From Ensifer sp. IC4062 (GTDB taxonomy: Bacteria > Pseudomonadota > Alphaproteobacteria > Rhizobiales > Rhizobiaceae), in assembly GCF_020193575.1 (NCBI RefSeq), contig NZ_JADYVD010000055.1:1-48207 (forward strand): 48,207 bases of DNA, in the 5' to 3' direction. The stretch's first letter is position 1; each line of letters starts with the position of its first letter. Shown piece by piece: positions 31,625 through 39,464 of this stretch. A program made the translations under genes and the position numbers. The notes beneath the pieces were generated by a model, which was given only the letters and a program-made list of their open reading frames with translations, did no database searches and was not told the DNA's origin.

Positions 31625-32062
31625 TCAGATATCGATCAAGGCGACTCCGAGGCCGGGATGGTGCTTGCGGCGGAGATGCGCGGGCGTTTCGGACAATGTA
31701 ACTTCGAGGGTCGGCTTGACGATGCCTTCAAGAAAATGCCCGCCGCGCGTCGTACCGTCGCTAAGCCCCAGCACCGCATGGGCGTGAAGGCTGCGCTTGC
31801 CGTCCTCACCGAGCGCAATGTCCCCGATGAGGCTCAGCACTTCGCATTGTTCATCGATCGGGATGCGGCGATAGTCTCGTTTCTCGAGATCGTACCAGCC
31901 TACGACTGCTTTCTCGAACGCTCCGATCGCCATCAGCGAAGCCGCAGTGATCTTCTGTGCTGCGGCGAACTCCGAAATGGCGGTGAAAGCCTCCTCCCCA
32001 GGGTCGAGAACGAGGAGGTATATCTCCTCCGATGCCTCTCTTGAAAGAAGTCGCCACTTCAT
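31625..32062 (-). CDS. PPC/DUF296-domain protein
   Basis: A 145-residue protein consisting of a PPC (DUF296) domain, a trimeric fold also found in plant AT-hook proteins. Typical segments are YLLVLDPGEEAFTAISEFAA, SLMAIGAFEKAVVGWYD, LIGDIALGEDGKRSLHAHAVLG and GGHFLEGIVKPTLEVTLSE. Bacterial stand-alone members have no proven role. The ATG at 32062 is in family position, 21 bp after the upstream 71-residue gene, so both probably form one stress unit. Confidence 0.84.
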   Translation of the reverse strand: MKWRLLSREASEEIYLLVLDPGEEAFTAISEFAAAQKITAASLMAIGAFEKAVVGWYDLEKRDYRRIPIDEQCEVLSLIGDIALGEDGKRSLHAHAVLGLSDGTTRGGHFLEGIVKPTLEVTLSETPAHLRRKHHPGLGVALIDI

Positions 32063-32083
32063 CGGCTGATCCACATCTGGCGT

Positions 32084-32299
32084 TTAGCGCAGCCAGACCG
32101 GCAGGTCCGAAGCCTGGGTACATTCGCGGGCACGGTCCTTCAAGCCGAGCGTTTCCCATGCGAATTTCTGAGCGGCAATTTGCGCCATTTCCTTGGTCGG
32201 ATAGCAGTCCGGCAGCACGTAATCGTGGCTGCCGCACGAAAGCAACGCCCGGTGGCTCAGGAGATCGAAATGAAGCTGCAGGTTTTCCTCCGATTGCAT
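32084..32299 (-). CDS. Hypothetical protein, 71 residues
   Basis: A small mixed alpha/beta protein (LHFDLLSHRALLSCGSHDYV, then YPTKEMAQIAAQKFAWETLG) with two Cys in the first half and one near the end. The GGAGGG site is well placed. A perfect EcfG-type promoter lies 29 bp upstream. No known domain. First gene of the unit with the PPC-domain gene. Confidence 0.66.
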   Translation of the reverse strand: MQSEENLQLHFDLLSHRALLSCGSHDYVLPDCYPTKEMAQIAAQKFAWETLGLKDRARECTQASDLPVWLR

Positions 32300-32327
32300 C
32301 GAACCCTCCTCGGTCAGCTCCACCAAA

Positions 32328-32352
32328 AACGGCCGTTACGGGCGGAAGTTCC
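32328..32352 (-). promoter_or_regulatory. EcfG-type promoter, GGAAC-N16-CGTT
   Basis: Minus-strand GGAAC at 32348-32352 and CGTT at 32328-32331, 29 bp before the 71-residue gene. Confidence 0.77.
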
Positions 32353-32392
32353 AGTCGCCTGACGAAAAGTCCACGGTCTCGAAAATCCCTGC

Positions 32393-32417
32393 GGAACATA
32401 CGCAGCGATGAGGAGTT
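32393..32417 (+). promoter_or_regulatory. EcfG-type promoter, GGAAC-N16-AGTT
   Basis: GGAAC at 32393-32397 and AGTT at 32414-32417, 24 bp before the coiled-coil gene. Divergent from the promoter at 32328-32352. Confidence 0.6.
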
Positions 32418-32441
32418 TTGTGCCCTACGGGAGATCAGCCA

Positions 32442-32774
32442 ATGACTAAACGCGGAAATCAAGGATCGCGGACGATCCATGCCCGCCCGCTCGACCATCC
32501 TGGCGTCGACGAGCCGATCGATGCCTTGGGCGCGGGCTCTGGTAACAATTCCGATCGGGGCGTCCGGCGCCAGCTCGATGAGCTGCGCGGGCGCATCGCC
32601 GAGCTGGAAACCGAGATCGATGCGATCGCGACAGAAGCCCACACGGCAGTCGGGACCGTTCCCGGTGCCGACAGGCTGGAGACGGCGAAAGAGGTGGTCG
32701 CGGAGAAACGGGATGAAATCCAGCGCCTGAGATCGCGTCTGCAGGAGATTGAACGGTCGCTGGCCGTGGAGTAG
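32442..32774 (+). CDS. Coiled-coil hypothetical protein, 110 residues
   Basis: A soluble protein with a disordered N terminus and a C-terminal half (about 42-108) of heptad-like repeats (LDELRGRIAELETEIDAIAT, then EKRDEIQRLRSRLQEIERSL), clearly a coiled coil. A GGGAGAT site precedes the ATG at 32442. Family unknown. EcfG-type promoter upstream. Confidence 0.68.
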   Translation: MTKRGNQGSRTIHARPLDHPGVDEPIDALGAGSGNNSDRGVRRQLDELRGRIAELETEIDAIATEAHTAVGTVPGADRLETAKEVVAEKRDEIQRLRSRLQEIERSLAVE

Positions 32775-32789
32775 CGATCCCGCGTCTGC

Positions 32790-32972
32790 TTAAAACACGA
32801 TCATCCAGACGCCGCGCCAAAAGAGGGAATCCCGGTCTCGCAGGTTTTCCTCGTCGGTGCGCATAGACTGCGCTCTGCGTGCCTCCTCGGGCTTGGCTTC
32901 TCGATCTGCGGTTGGCTTTTGACGCCACTCGGTCGTGAGCTTGTCAGCATCCGTCGCCTTGCTGATAGGCAT
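32790..32972 (-). CDS. Hypothetical protein, 60 residues
   Basis: A short polar protein (ISKATDADKLTTEWRQKPTA) ending in the hydrophobic stretch FWRGVWMIVF, perhaps a membrane-touching tail. The ATG at 32972 has an AAGGAGGG site, and the EcfG-type promoter -10 element is 29 bp away. No family recognised. Confidence 0.66.
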   Translation of the reverse strand: MPISKATDADKLTTEWRQKPTADREAKPEEARRAQSMRTDEENLRDRDSLFWRGVWMIVF

Positions 32973-33001
32973 CGGCAATTCCCTCCTTGCGATGAAGGAG
33001 A

Positions 33002-33026
33002 AACTGCCCGACGGCATGACGGTTCC
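33002..33026 (-). promoter_or_regulatory. EcfG-type promoter, GGAAC-N16-AGTT
   Basis: Minus-strand GGAAC at 33022-33026 and AGTT at 33002-33005, 29 bp before the 60-residue gene. Confidence 0.62.
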
Positions 33027-33072
33027 TTGGTGATGGCGCCCGGTGTCAGCCGGGAGCGGCAGAAGCGCAGCC

Positions 33073-33336
33073 TCAATGGCGATGGATGAACTTGCAGAAG
33101 CGGCTGGTTTGGCCCTCTTCGGTCAGGTCCTGGTGGAGAAAGGCCAGGTTGTTCTTTTCAAAGATCTCGAAGAACTCATCCCACGAGATTTTCTCCAGCG
33201 CGTCTTCCGGTGTGCCGAAATCTATGCGCAGGAGGCCGCCGTCGGTTGCGCCTTTGACGCGTGCCGGCTGGCCGTTACGGGCCTCGACCCAATTGCGGAT
33301 GGTGTCGTGGTCGATCGTGGTGCTTGAGGCGGTCAT
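33073..33336 (-). CDS. Conserved small protein, 87 residues
   Basis: A compact protein (HDTIRNWVEARNGQPARVKG, then LLRIDFGTPEDALEKISWDEFFEIFEKN and LAFLHQD) of a conserved bacterial family that I recall being misnamed as a glucan-branching enzyme; it is far too short for that. A GGGAGAGC site precedes the ATG. A GATT-type EcfG element lies 36 bp upstream. Function unknown. Confidence 0.78.
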   Translation of the reverse strand: MTASSTTIDHDTIRNWVEARNGQPARVKGATDGGLLRIDFGTPEDALEKISWDEFFEIFEKNNLAFLHQDLTEEGQTSRFCKFIHRH

Positions 33337-33371
33337 TGGAAGCTCTCCCGCTGTGGCCTGTTTGCACCTCT

Positions 33372-33396
33372 AATCGATCGCGCCCGCGATTGTTCC
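33372..33396 (-). promoter_or_regulatory. Possible EcfG-type promoter, GGAAC-N16-GATT
   Basis: Minus-strand GGAAC at 33392-33396 and GATT at 33372-33375, 36 bp before the 87-residue gene; same -10 variant as at 23233. Confidence 0.45.
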
Positions 33397-33447
33397 GAAC
33401 GGCCGCGGCACGGTTGCGAACGCGGGGCTTGTCTTCCCGCGAGTGAG

Positions 33448-33909
33448 CTACTGCCCGAACGTGCCGACGATTGCGGTCTCTTCGATAAGGTGCTTGCGCG
33501 CCCTCTTCCAGGCTTCCTCTGCCCCGACGTCTTCGGGAATCGAGAGATTGGGGGCATCAAGTGAGGCAAGCCTGAACCAATAGTGGTGAACGCCGGTGCC
33601 GGCCGGCGGCTGCGGTCCGTCGTAGCGGGCATTGCCGAAGTCGTTCTTGATGAACTTGATGCTGTGTTCCGGTCCGGTGTCGACGGCCTGCGGCAGCTCC
33701 GTCCAACTGCCGGGAATATTTATGATCGCGCAATGACGAAACACCCCTCGCACCGCGTCCGGATCCTCGACGATCAGGGCGAAGGTCTGCGTCCCGTCTG
33801 GCGCACCTGTCCACTTCAGCGGCGGGAAGAGGTTCTCGCCCAGTCGAGTATATTTCCGCGGAATGAGTTGCCCATCGACGAATGCGGGGCTGATCAAGCT
33901 GAAGGTCAT
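33448..33909 (-). CDS. YbhB/YbcL family (PEBP/RKIP-like) protein
   Basis: A 153-residue phosphatidylethanolamine-binding-like protein. Signature segments are FALIVEDPDAVRGVFRHCAIINIPG (the DPD-x-P-type ligand pocket with His) and RYDGPQPPAGTGVHHYWFRLASLD. No signal peptide, so cytoplasmic. Bacterial members have no settled role. It is followed upstream by a 13-bp tandem duplication and a terminator hairpin; no clear promoter lies directly in front. Confidence 0.87.
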   Translation of the reverse strand: MTFSLISPAFVDGQLIPRKYTRLGENLFPPLKWTGAPDGTQTFALIVEDPDAVRGVFRHCAIINIPGSWTELPQAVDTGPEHSIKFIKNDFGNARYDGPQPPAGTGVHHYWFRLASLDAPNLSIPEDVGAEEAWKRARKHLIEETAIVGTFGQ

Positions 33910-33934
33910 CCACGTGTCCCTTTCTTGCTTCCTT

Positions 33935-33960
33935 GCTTCGCACCGAAGCTTCGCACCGAA
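33935..33960. repeat. Perfect 13-bp tandem duplication
   Basis: GCTTCGCACCGAA occurs twice head to tail (33935-33947 and 33948-33960), 26 bp upstream of the PEBP-like start. Confidence 0.8.
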
Positions 33961-33993
33961 AGGCTATGGCGCCACTCACCTCGGACGCTGTCG

Positions 33994-34022
33994 AAAAAAG
34001 GAGCCTCGTCGAGACGAGGCTC
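33994..34022 (-). terminator. Rho-independent terminator
   Basis: Perfect 10-base arms GAGCCTCGTC (34001-34010) and GACGAGGCTC (34013-34022); on the minus strand the stem is followed by C and six T (33994-33999). No annotated gene ends here, so it belongs to a short transcript starting within the gap. Confidence 0.75.
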
Positions 34023-34100
34023 ATAAGACGAACCAGCATAGGAGAGACCGCCGAGGAGCCTCCAGGGTTTGGGTCGGAGAACGCGCTCCATGCGATCCAC
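33994..34100 (-). ncRNA. Candidate short transcript (small RNA or short mRNA) of about 107 nt
   Basis: In the 446-bp gap between the PEBP-like gene and glgA, a minus-strand EcfG-like element (34107-34131) faces a strong terminator about 80 bp away. An open frame from ATG 34091 (beginning MERVLRPKPWRLLGGLSYAG) spans the stretch and runs through the terminator to 33906. The transcript could therefore be an RNA regulator or a small mRNA. The weak ribosome site and the terminator inside the frame favour RNA. Confidence 0.38.
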
Positions 34101-34106
34101 ACATGA

Positions 34107-34131
34107 AACATTATTACCGAAGGAATGTTCC
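34107..34131 (-). promoter_or_regulatory. Possible EcfG-type promoter, GGAAC-N16-TGTT
   Basis: Minus-strand GGAAC at 34127-34131 and TGTT at 34107-34110. No annotated start codon lies close downstream; the terminator at 33994-34022 does. Confidence 0.42.
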
Positions 34132-34266
34132 ACGGCCGCGAATAAATTTTGCGCCATCCTTGGCCGTGTCGCAGACGCTGCAGCCCCGAATTCCGCCCCT
34201 GAGCTGACTTCGTGGCGCCCCGTCCGAACCCGTGAATTTGCGACGTGAAAATCTCAACATGCAGGC

Positions 34267-34291
34267 GGAACTTTGATGGCTTGATTGTGTT
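34267..34291 (+). promoter_or_regulatory. EcfG-type promoter, GGAAC-N16-TGTT
   Basis: GGAAC at 34267-34271 and TGTT at 34288-34291, 64 bp before the glgA start. Confidence 0.5.
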
Positions 34292-34355
34292 GATGGCAAG
34301 CAGACCGCGGCTGCGCTTCACTCCCGGCAATGACATGATCTCCGGAAAAAACGCG

Positions 34356-35810
34356 ATGAACATTCTGTCCGTCACGGCTGAGATTTTCCCGCTCGTAAAG
34401 ACCGGCGGCCTCGCCGATGTCGCCGGCTCGCTGCCAAAGGCGCTGACGGCCCACGGCATTCATACGCGCTCCCTGATACCCGGATATCCGAGCGTCATGC
34501 GGGCACTCACGAGGGCGTCACCGGTCACACAATATGATTGCCTGTTCGGCGAGCGCGCTACTCTTGTCGCTGGACAGACCGACGGCCTGGATCTCCTGGT
34601 GCTCGACGCGCCCGGCTTCTTCGACCGGCAGGGCGGTCCCTACACCGATGATCACGGCAATGACTACCCGGACAACTGGAAGCGTTTCGCGGCCTTTTCT
34701 TTCGTCGCCGCACAAGTCGCCGAGCACGGAGTGCCGGACTGGCGACCAGACATCATTCACGCCCACGACTGGCACCCGGCGTTAAGTCTGGTCTACCTCA
34801 AGTTTTCCTCTCACGTCGAGATTCCGCGCATCCTGACCGTTCACAACCTCGCCTTCCAGGGTCAGTTTCCCGCCGGTCGTTTCACCGAACTGGGACTGCC
34901 GGACGAAGCCTATTCGATCGAGGGCCTCGAATATTACGGCGACCTCGGCTACCTTAAGGGTGGGCTCCAAGCGGCCGACGTTATTACCGTCGTCAGTCCC
35001 ACCTACGCGCGCGAGATCATGTCGCCGACCTTCGGGATGGGGCTCGAGGGCGTAATGAATGCGCGTCACGATGACGTTATCGGCATCGTCAACGGCATCG
35101 ACATGGAGGTATGGGACCCTTCCTCGGACCCGTATATCGAAAATCACTTCTCGACCCGCGCACCGTTGCGCCGTCTGCCGAACAGGCAGAAGCTGCTCGA
35201 TCGTTTCGGCCTGCCGGACACGGCCGGACCGGTTTTCGCAACGGTCAACAGGCTGACCTGGCAGAAAGGCATGGATCTCCTGGCAAGTGTGGTCGACGAA
35301 ATCGTCAAAGGCGGTGGCAAGCTGATCGTGCACGGACAGGGCGACGCTGCGATCGAGGACGCATTCATCGAGGCCGCGCGGCGCTTCCCACACAGCGTCA
35401 GCGTTGAGATCGGTTATGACGAGCCACTCGCCCATCAGATTCACGCCGGAGCGGACGCGATGCTCGTGCCCTCGCGCTTTGAGCCTTGCGGTCTCACACA
35501 GCTGTACGCGTTGCGCTATGGCTGTGTGCCCATCGTCGCCCGTACAGGTGGATTGTCGGAGACGATCATCGACGCAAACGATGCCGCGCTGCATGCGCAA
35601 GTGGCGACCGGCATACAGTTTGCGCCAGTCGACGCGAACGGGTTGAGGCTTGCCCTGCGCCGAGCCTTCAGGCTTTTCAGGCGCCGGCGTGTCTGGGAAA
35701 ATCTGCGAAGACAGGGGATGAGGACGGATTGCTCCTGGCACCGCAGCGCCGCTCAATATGCGGAGCTCTACGGAGCGATGCTGACCCCCGACATACGCTT
35801 AGCGGGATAG
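34356..35810 (+). CDS. glgA: Glycogen synthase GlgA
   Basis: A 484-residue GT5 glycogen synthase that transfers glucose from ADP-glucose to alpha-1,4-glucan. The N-terminal KTGGLADV motif (about 15-22) binds ADP-glucose; HAHDWHPAL, HNLAFQGQFP and the C-terminal SRFEPCGLTQLYALRYG block with the catalytic Glu are all present. The ATG at 34356 fits the family start (MNILSVTAEIFPLVKTGG). glgC, glgB and glgP are not in the window, so this may be a second, stress-controlled copy. An EcfG-type element lies upstream. Confidence 0.92.
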   Translation: MNILSVTAEIFPLVKTGGLADVAGSLPKALTAHGIHTRSLIPGYPSVMRALTRASPVTQYDCLFGERATLVAGQTDGLDLLVLDAPGFFDRQGGPYTDDHGNDYPDNWKRFAAFSFVAAQVAEHGVPDWRPDIIHAHDWHPALSLVYLKFSSHVEIPRILTVHNLAFQGQFPAGRFTELGLPDEAYSIEGLEYYGDLGYLKGGLQAADVITVVSPTYAREIMSPTFGMGLEGVMNARHDDVIGIVNGIDMEVWDPSSDPYIENHFSTRAPLRRLPNRQKLLDRFGLPDTAGPVFATVNRLTWQKGMDLLASVVDEIVKGGGKLIVHGQGDAAIEDAFIEAARRFPHSVSVEIGYDEPLAHQIHAGADAMLVPSRFEPCGLTQLYALRYGCVPIVARTGGLSETIIDANDAALHAQVATGIQFAPVDANGLRLALRRAFRLFRRRRVWENLRRQGMRTDCSWHRSAAQYAELYGAMLTPDIRLAG

Positions 35811-35842
35811 AGCAGCAATTGCAGGAAAACTGCGCAACGGCT

Positions 35843-35884
35843 GCATAATTTATCTCAAATCCATTCCGATTTGAGCAGTCATGC
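35843..35884 (-). repeat. Fragment of the dispersed intergenic repeat, copy D
   Basis: Only the palindromic head of the family remains: CTCAAAT (35854-35860) with ATTTGAG (35869-35875) between GCAT ends. It sits 33 bp behind glgA and may end its transcript. Confidence 0.6.
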
Positions 35885-36006
35885 AGTAGTCGGCCGCGGT
35901 GATCCACGGCTCCCATTCGCAATGCTGATGAGTTGATCAGAAAGGGAGCATGGATCGCGCCGCAGGAATGTGCCAATGGCAGGGTTCGAAGACAAAGGCC
36001 CGAGCC

Positions 36007-36921
36007 ATGACCGCAGACGCTGCTACTCCCTCTTCCGTTTCGCACGCTTCCAGCACCGCCCGCACCGGCGTTCTGTTCATGCTTTTCGGCATGCTGATGT
36101 TCTCGCTGAACGACGTTATGGGCAAATGGCTGGTCGCGACCTATTCGGTCGGCCAGGTGGTGCTGATCCGTAGCCTGGCCGCCGCCGTCCTGCTCGCGCC
36201 CTTCCTCTGGGTTGGTGGATTGCGGAACCTTGTCGCGGTCGAACGCCCATGGCTTCAGCTTGCCCGTGTCGTGGCATCCACGGCGGAGGTCGTCGCCTTC
36301 TATTTTGCCGTGGTCTATCTGCCGCTCGCCGACGTTATGACCTACTGGCTGGCGGCGCCGATCTACGTCGCGGCCGTCTCGCCGCTGGTCCTCAGGGAAC
36401 ATGTCGGCTGGCGGCGCTGGACCGCGATCGCCATCGGCTTCGTCGGCGTCGTCATCGCGCTCGAGCCATCTTCGCAGGCCTTCACCCTGCCGGCGCTGAT
36501 CTCAATCCTCGGCAGCATGTTTTTTGCCTTCATGATGATTTCCGGCCGCTCGCTGCGCGGGACACCGGATACGATACTAGCCTTTTGGCAGATCGTCGGG
36601 GCAGCACTCGCCGGCTTGGTCTGGGCGCCTCTGGATTGGACACCGCTGAAACCGCTCGACACGGCGCTGCTGGGCCTGCTTGGCGTCGTCGCCATGCTCG
36701 CGCACGTGCTCGTCAACAGGGCATTGAAGCTCGCCGAAACCGCGACGATTGCGCCGTTACAATATACGCTTCTCTTCTGGGCGATCGTCTTCGGCTGGCT
36801 GATCTTCGGCGACGCGCCGCGCTTGTCGATGATTCTCGGCGCCGGCCTAATCGTCGCCTCCGGCCTCTTCATTTTCTTCCGCGAGCAGCAGCTCAAACGG
36901 CAAGGGCGGCTCAAGGGCTAA
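36007..36921 (+). CDS. DMT-superfamily (EamA) transporter
   Basis: A 304-residue inner-membrane protein with two EamA repeats and about ten hydrophobic helices, starting at VLFMLFGMLMFSLNDVMGKW and ending at LIVASGLFIFF. Such carriers export amino acids or other metabolites; substrate unknown. The ATG at 36007 matches family starts. An ATG at 35950 has a purine run too close to it (one base) and would add 19 residues. A terminator follows. Confidence 0.86.
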   Translation: MTADAATPSSVSHASSTARTGVLFMLFGMLMFSLNDVMGKWLVATYSVGQVVLIRSLAAAVLLAPFLWVGGLRNLVAVERPWLQLARVVASTAEVVAFYFAVVYLPLADVMTYWLAAPIYVAAVSPLVLREHVGWRRWTAIAIGFVGVVIALEPSSQAFTLPALISILGSMFFAFMMISGRSLRGTPDTILAFWQIVGAALAGLVWAPLDWTPLKPLDTALLGLLGVVAMLAHVLVNRALKLAETATIAPLQYTLLFWAIVFGWLIFGDAPRLSMILGAGLIVASGLFIFFREQQLKRQGRLKG

Positions 36922-36928
36922 GCCGGTC

Positions 36929-36961
36929 GGAGCGCCTCCTCCAAGCTCTTGGAGGCGCTCC
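36929..36961. terminator. Bidirectional terminator-like hairpin
   Basis: GGAGCGCC at 36929-36936 pairs with GGCGCTCC at 36954-36961, and an inner stem CTCCAAG/CTTGGAG extends it. It stands between the convergent DMT and FAH-family genes. There is little T-run on either side. Confidence 0.6.
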
Positions 36962-36971
36962 GCGATCTTGT

Positions 36972-37811
36972 TCAGTCGTCCGCAACAACCTTCTGTTTCT
37001 GCGTGCCGAGCCCGTCGATGGCGAGCTCGATCACGTCGCCGGCCTTTAGATATTGCGGCGGCTTGAAGCCCATGCCGACACCCGGAGGCGTGCCGGTCGA
37101 TATGACGTCGCCCGGATGCAGGGTCATGAACTGCGAGAGATAGCTCACGAGATAGGCGACGCCGTAGACCATCGTCTCGCTGGAGCCGTTCTGCTTCATC
37201 TCGCCATTGACGCTTAGCCGCATCTTCAGGCTTTGCGGATTGGCAATCTCATCGCGGGTCACCAGCCATGGACCGATGGGGCCGAACGAATCGCAGGATT
37301 TTCCCTTGGTCCACTGGCCGGAGCGCTTCGTCTGGAAATCGCGCTCAGAGACATCGTTGACGACGCAATAGCCGGCGACGTGATTGAGCGCTTCGGCTTC
37401 TGACACGTGTTTCGCCTTCTTGCCGATAACCACGCCGAGCTCGACTTCCCAGTCGGTGGCAACGGATCCGCGCGGAATGATCACATTGTCGTTCGGACCG
37501 ACGATCGCCGAGGTCGCCTTCATGAAGACGACCGGCTCCGGCGGGACCTCCAGCCCGGATTCTGCGGCATGATCCGCATAGTTGAGGCCGATGCAAATGA
37601 ACTTGCCGGTTCCGGCAACGCAGGCGCCAAGCCGCGGCGCACCCTCGACGACGGGCAAGCTTTCCAGGTCGAGCCCGCTCGCCCAGCCAAAATCCGCGAG
37701 CGCAGCGCCTCCGACGTCGGCGATGACACCGGAAAGATCGCGAATCCTGCCCGCGCCATCAAGCACGCCCGGCTTCTCGGCCCCTTCGGGTCCATAACGC
37801 AACAGCTTCAT
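36972..37811 (-). CDS. Fumarylacetoacetate hydrolase (FAH) family protein
   Basis: A 279-residue FAH-superfamily enzyme (hydrolysis or isomerisation of 2-keto acids; relatives include ureidoglycolate lyase and 2,4-diketo-3-deoxyfuconate hydrolase). After an N-terminal beta domain, the catalytic part shows CIGLNYADHAAESG, the metal ligands in DWEVELGVVIG, VVNDVSERDFQ and the GDVISTGTPPGVGMG loop. A GGGAGGAG site precedes the ATG. No pathway neighbours, so the substrate is open. Confidence 0.88.
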   Translation of the reverse strand: MKLLRYGPEGAEKPGVLDGAGRIRDLSGVIADVGGAALADFGWASGLDLESLPVVEGAPRLGACVAGTGKFICIGLNYADHAAESGLEVPPEPVVFMKATSAIVGPNDNVIIPRGSVATDWEVELGVVIGKKAKHVSEAEALNHVAGYCVVNDVSERDFQTKRSGQWTKGKSCDSFGPIGPWLVTRDEIANPQSLKMRLSVNGEMKQNGSSETMVYGVAYLVSYLSQFMTLHPGDVISTGTPPGVGMGFKPPQYLKAGDVIELAIDGLGTQKQKVVADD

Positions 37812-38004
37812 TCTGCTCCTCCCAAGCCATCAAAAAAATCACTGCGACTGACAAATCAAACAGCGTCGCCGATGTAAAGCCGTTTCCGCCGCACCTGCAC
37901 GAAAACCGGGATATCGGCCGGCGGCGGCTGGCTAGTCAGGCTCCTGTTTCCTCGACCGGAACCGTCTGCTATCTCCGCAACGCGACATCGACAAGGAGGC
38001 CATC

Positions 38005-38400
38005 TTGGCAAAGGCAATTCATTCCATGATCAGGGTCATCGATGAGGACCGCTCGGTCGATTTCTACCGGCAGGCCTTCGGCCTCGACATTGCCGAGCGG
38101 CTGGATTTCGAGACATTCACGCTCGTCTACCTCAGCAACGCGGAAAGCCCTTTTGAACTCGAATTGACGATTAACAAGGATCGCGCAGAGCCCTATGCTC
38201 AAGGCGAGGGCTACGGCCATCTCGCCTTCTCGGTCGCCGACCTTGACGCAGAACACACGCGTCTGACGCAAGCGGGTTTCAAGCCCAACAAGATTGTCGA
38301 GTTCAACCGCGACGGCGCTCTGCTTGCACGCTTCTTCTTCATCACGGATCCGGATGGCTATAAGATCGAAGTGCTTCAGCGTCACGGCCGGTACAAGTGA
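38005..38400 (+). CDS. Glyoxalase I-like VOC-family protein, TTG start
   Basis: A 131-residue VOC-superfamily protein of the lactoylglutathione lyase type, with His in IHSMIRVIDED, Glu in FELELTINKD, His in YGHLAFSVADLD and Glu in GYKIEVLQRH as the expected metal ligands. The TTG at 38005 is chosen because AAGGAGG lies 5 bp before it and the first metal-ligand His would be lost with the ATG at 38026. It probably detoxifies methylglyoxal with glutathione; other VOC activities are possible. Confidence 0.85.
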   Translation: MAKAIHSMIRVIDEDRSVDFYRQAFGLDIAERLDFETFTLVYLSNAESPFELELTINKDRAEPYAQGEGYGHLAFSVADLDAEHTRLTQAGFKPNKIVEFNRDGALLARFFFITDPDGYKIEVLQRHGRYK

Positions 38401-38530
38401 TCCCGCCCGACTGCTCGATAAACTTAAATAATATTGATTATCGCGTCTATCTATTTCGCTTATGCAGCCTGTGACCATAGAGTTCAGTTGAAGCCCTGAT
38501 AAAGGGGCAATTCCAAAAGGGGAACGCACA

Positions 38531-39310
38531 ATGAAACACCGGATTCTGACATTGGCGCTCGTTTGCGCCGGACTGCTCTCGTCGACCGCGCAGGCAGCCG
38601 AGAAGCTGAAGATCGGCACGGAGGGCGCCTATCCGCCCTTCAATTTCGTCGATTCCACGGGAAAGGTCGGCGGCTTCGACGTCGAAATCGGCCTCGCGCT
38701 TTGCGAGCGCATGAAGGTCGAATGCGAGGTCGTCGCCCAGGATTGGGATGGCATCATTCCGGGCCTGCTCGCCAAGAAATACGACATGATCATCGCCTCG
38801 ATGTTCATCACAGAGGAACGCAAGAAGCAGGTGGCATTCACGAACCCTTATTATCTTGCTGCGATGACCCACGTGGCCCCGAAGGGCGCGGGGCTTACCG
38901 AGTTCAGCAATGAGGCGTTCAAGGGGAAGGTGATCGGCGCCCAGTCCGGCACGACCCAGGCCGACTATATTGCCGCGGTCTATCCGGATGCGGAGATCAA
39001 GCTCTATCCGACCCAGGATGAGGCCAATCTCGACATGGTCAATGGTCGTCTTGACTTGCAGGTGGGCGACATGCTGCCGATGCTCGATTGGGTCACCAAG
39101 AACGAGGATGGCAAAGGCTGCTGCGAGCTCATCGGCGAACCGATCACCGACAAGAAGTTCGTCGGCGACGGCGTCGGTATCGCTGTCCGGCAGGAAGACA
39201 ACGACCTGCGCGAGAAGCTCAACAAGGCGCTCGACGAGATCCGTGCCGATGGCACCTATCAGAAGATCAACGACAAGTACTTCACCATCGACGTCTATAC
39301 GATGAAGTGA
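38531..39310 (+). CDS. Family-3 amino-acid-binding periplasmic protein, orphan
   Basis: A 259-residue ABC-transporter binding protein for polar or basic amino acids (Lys/Arg/Orn/His type). A signal peptide (MKHRILTLALVCAGLLSSTAQA, cut near residue 22) precedes IGTEGAYPPFNFVDSTGKVGGFDVEIG, the family signature, and AQSGTTQADYI. An AAGGGGAA site lies before the ATG. No permease or ATPase gene is adjacent; a terminator follows. Ligand inferred only from the family. Confidence 0.88.
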   Translation: MKHRILTLALVCAGLLSSTAQAAEKLKIGTEGAYPPFNFVDSTGKVGGFDVEIGLALCERMKVECEVVAQDWDGIIPGLLAKKYDMIIASMFITEERKKQVAFTNPYYLAAMTHVAPKGAGLTEFSNEAFKGKVIGAQSGTTQADYIAAVYPDAEIKLYPTQDEANLDMVNGRLDLQVGDMLPMLDWVTKNEDGKGCCELIGEPITDKKFVGDGVGIAVRQEDNDLREKLNKALDEIRADGTYQKINDKYFTIDVYTMK

Positions 39311-39343
39311 TCGGCCGGTAGACTGCCCCAGATACTACAGTAG

Positions 39344-39374
39344 GCCGGTCGCCGCACCCGCGGCGGCCGGCTTT
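39344..39374 (+). terminator. Rho-independent terminator after the amino-acid-binding gene
   Basis: Eleven-base-pair stem (39344-39354 with 39361-39371, one G-T pair), six-base loop, then TTT. It starts 33 bp after the stop. Confidence 0.7.
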
Positions 39375-39464
39375 GCCAATTCCGGCAGTGGATCACCAAC
39401 GCTTGCCGATGGCCGACGTTGAGGTAAATGTCTGCGAACGATCAAAGCGACGAACGAGGAAGCC

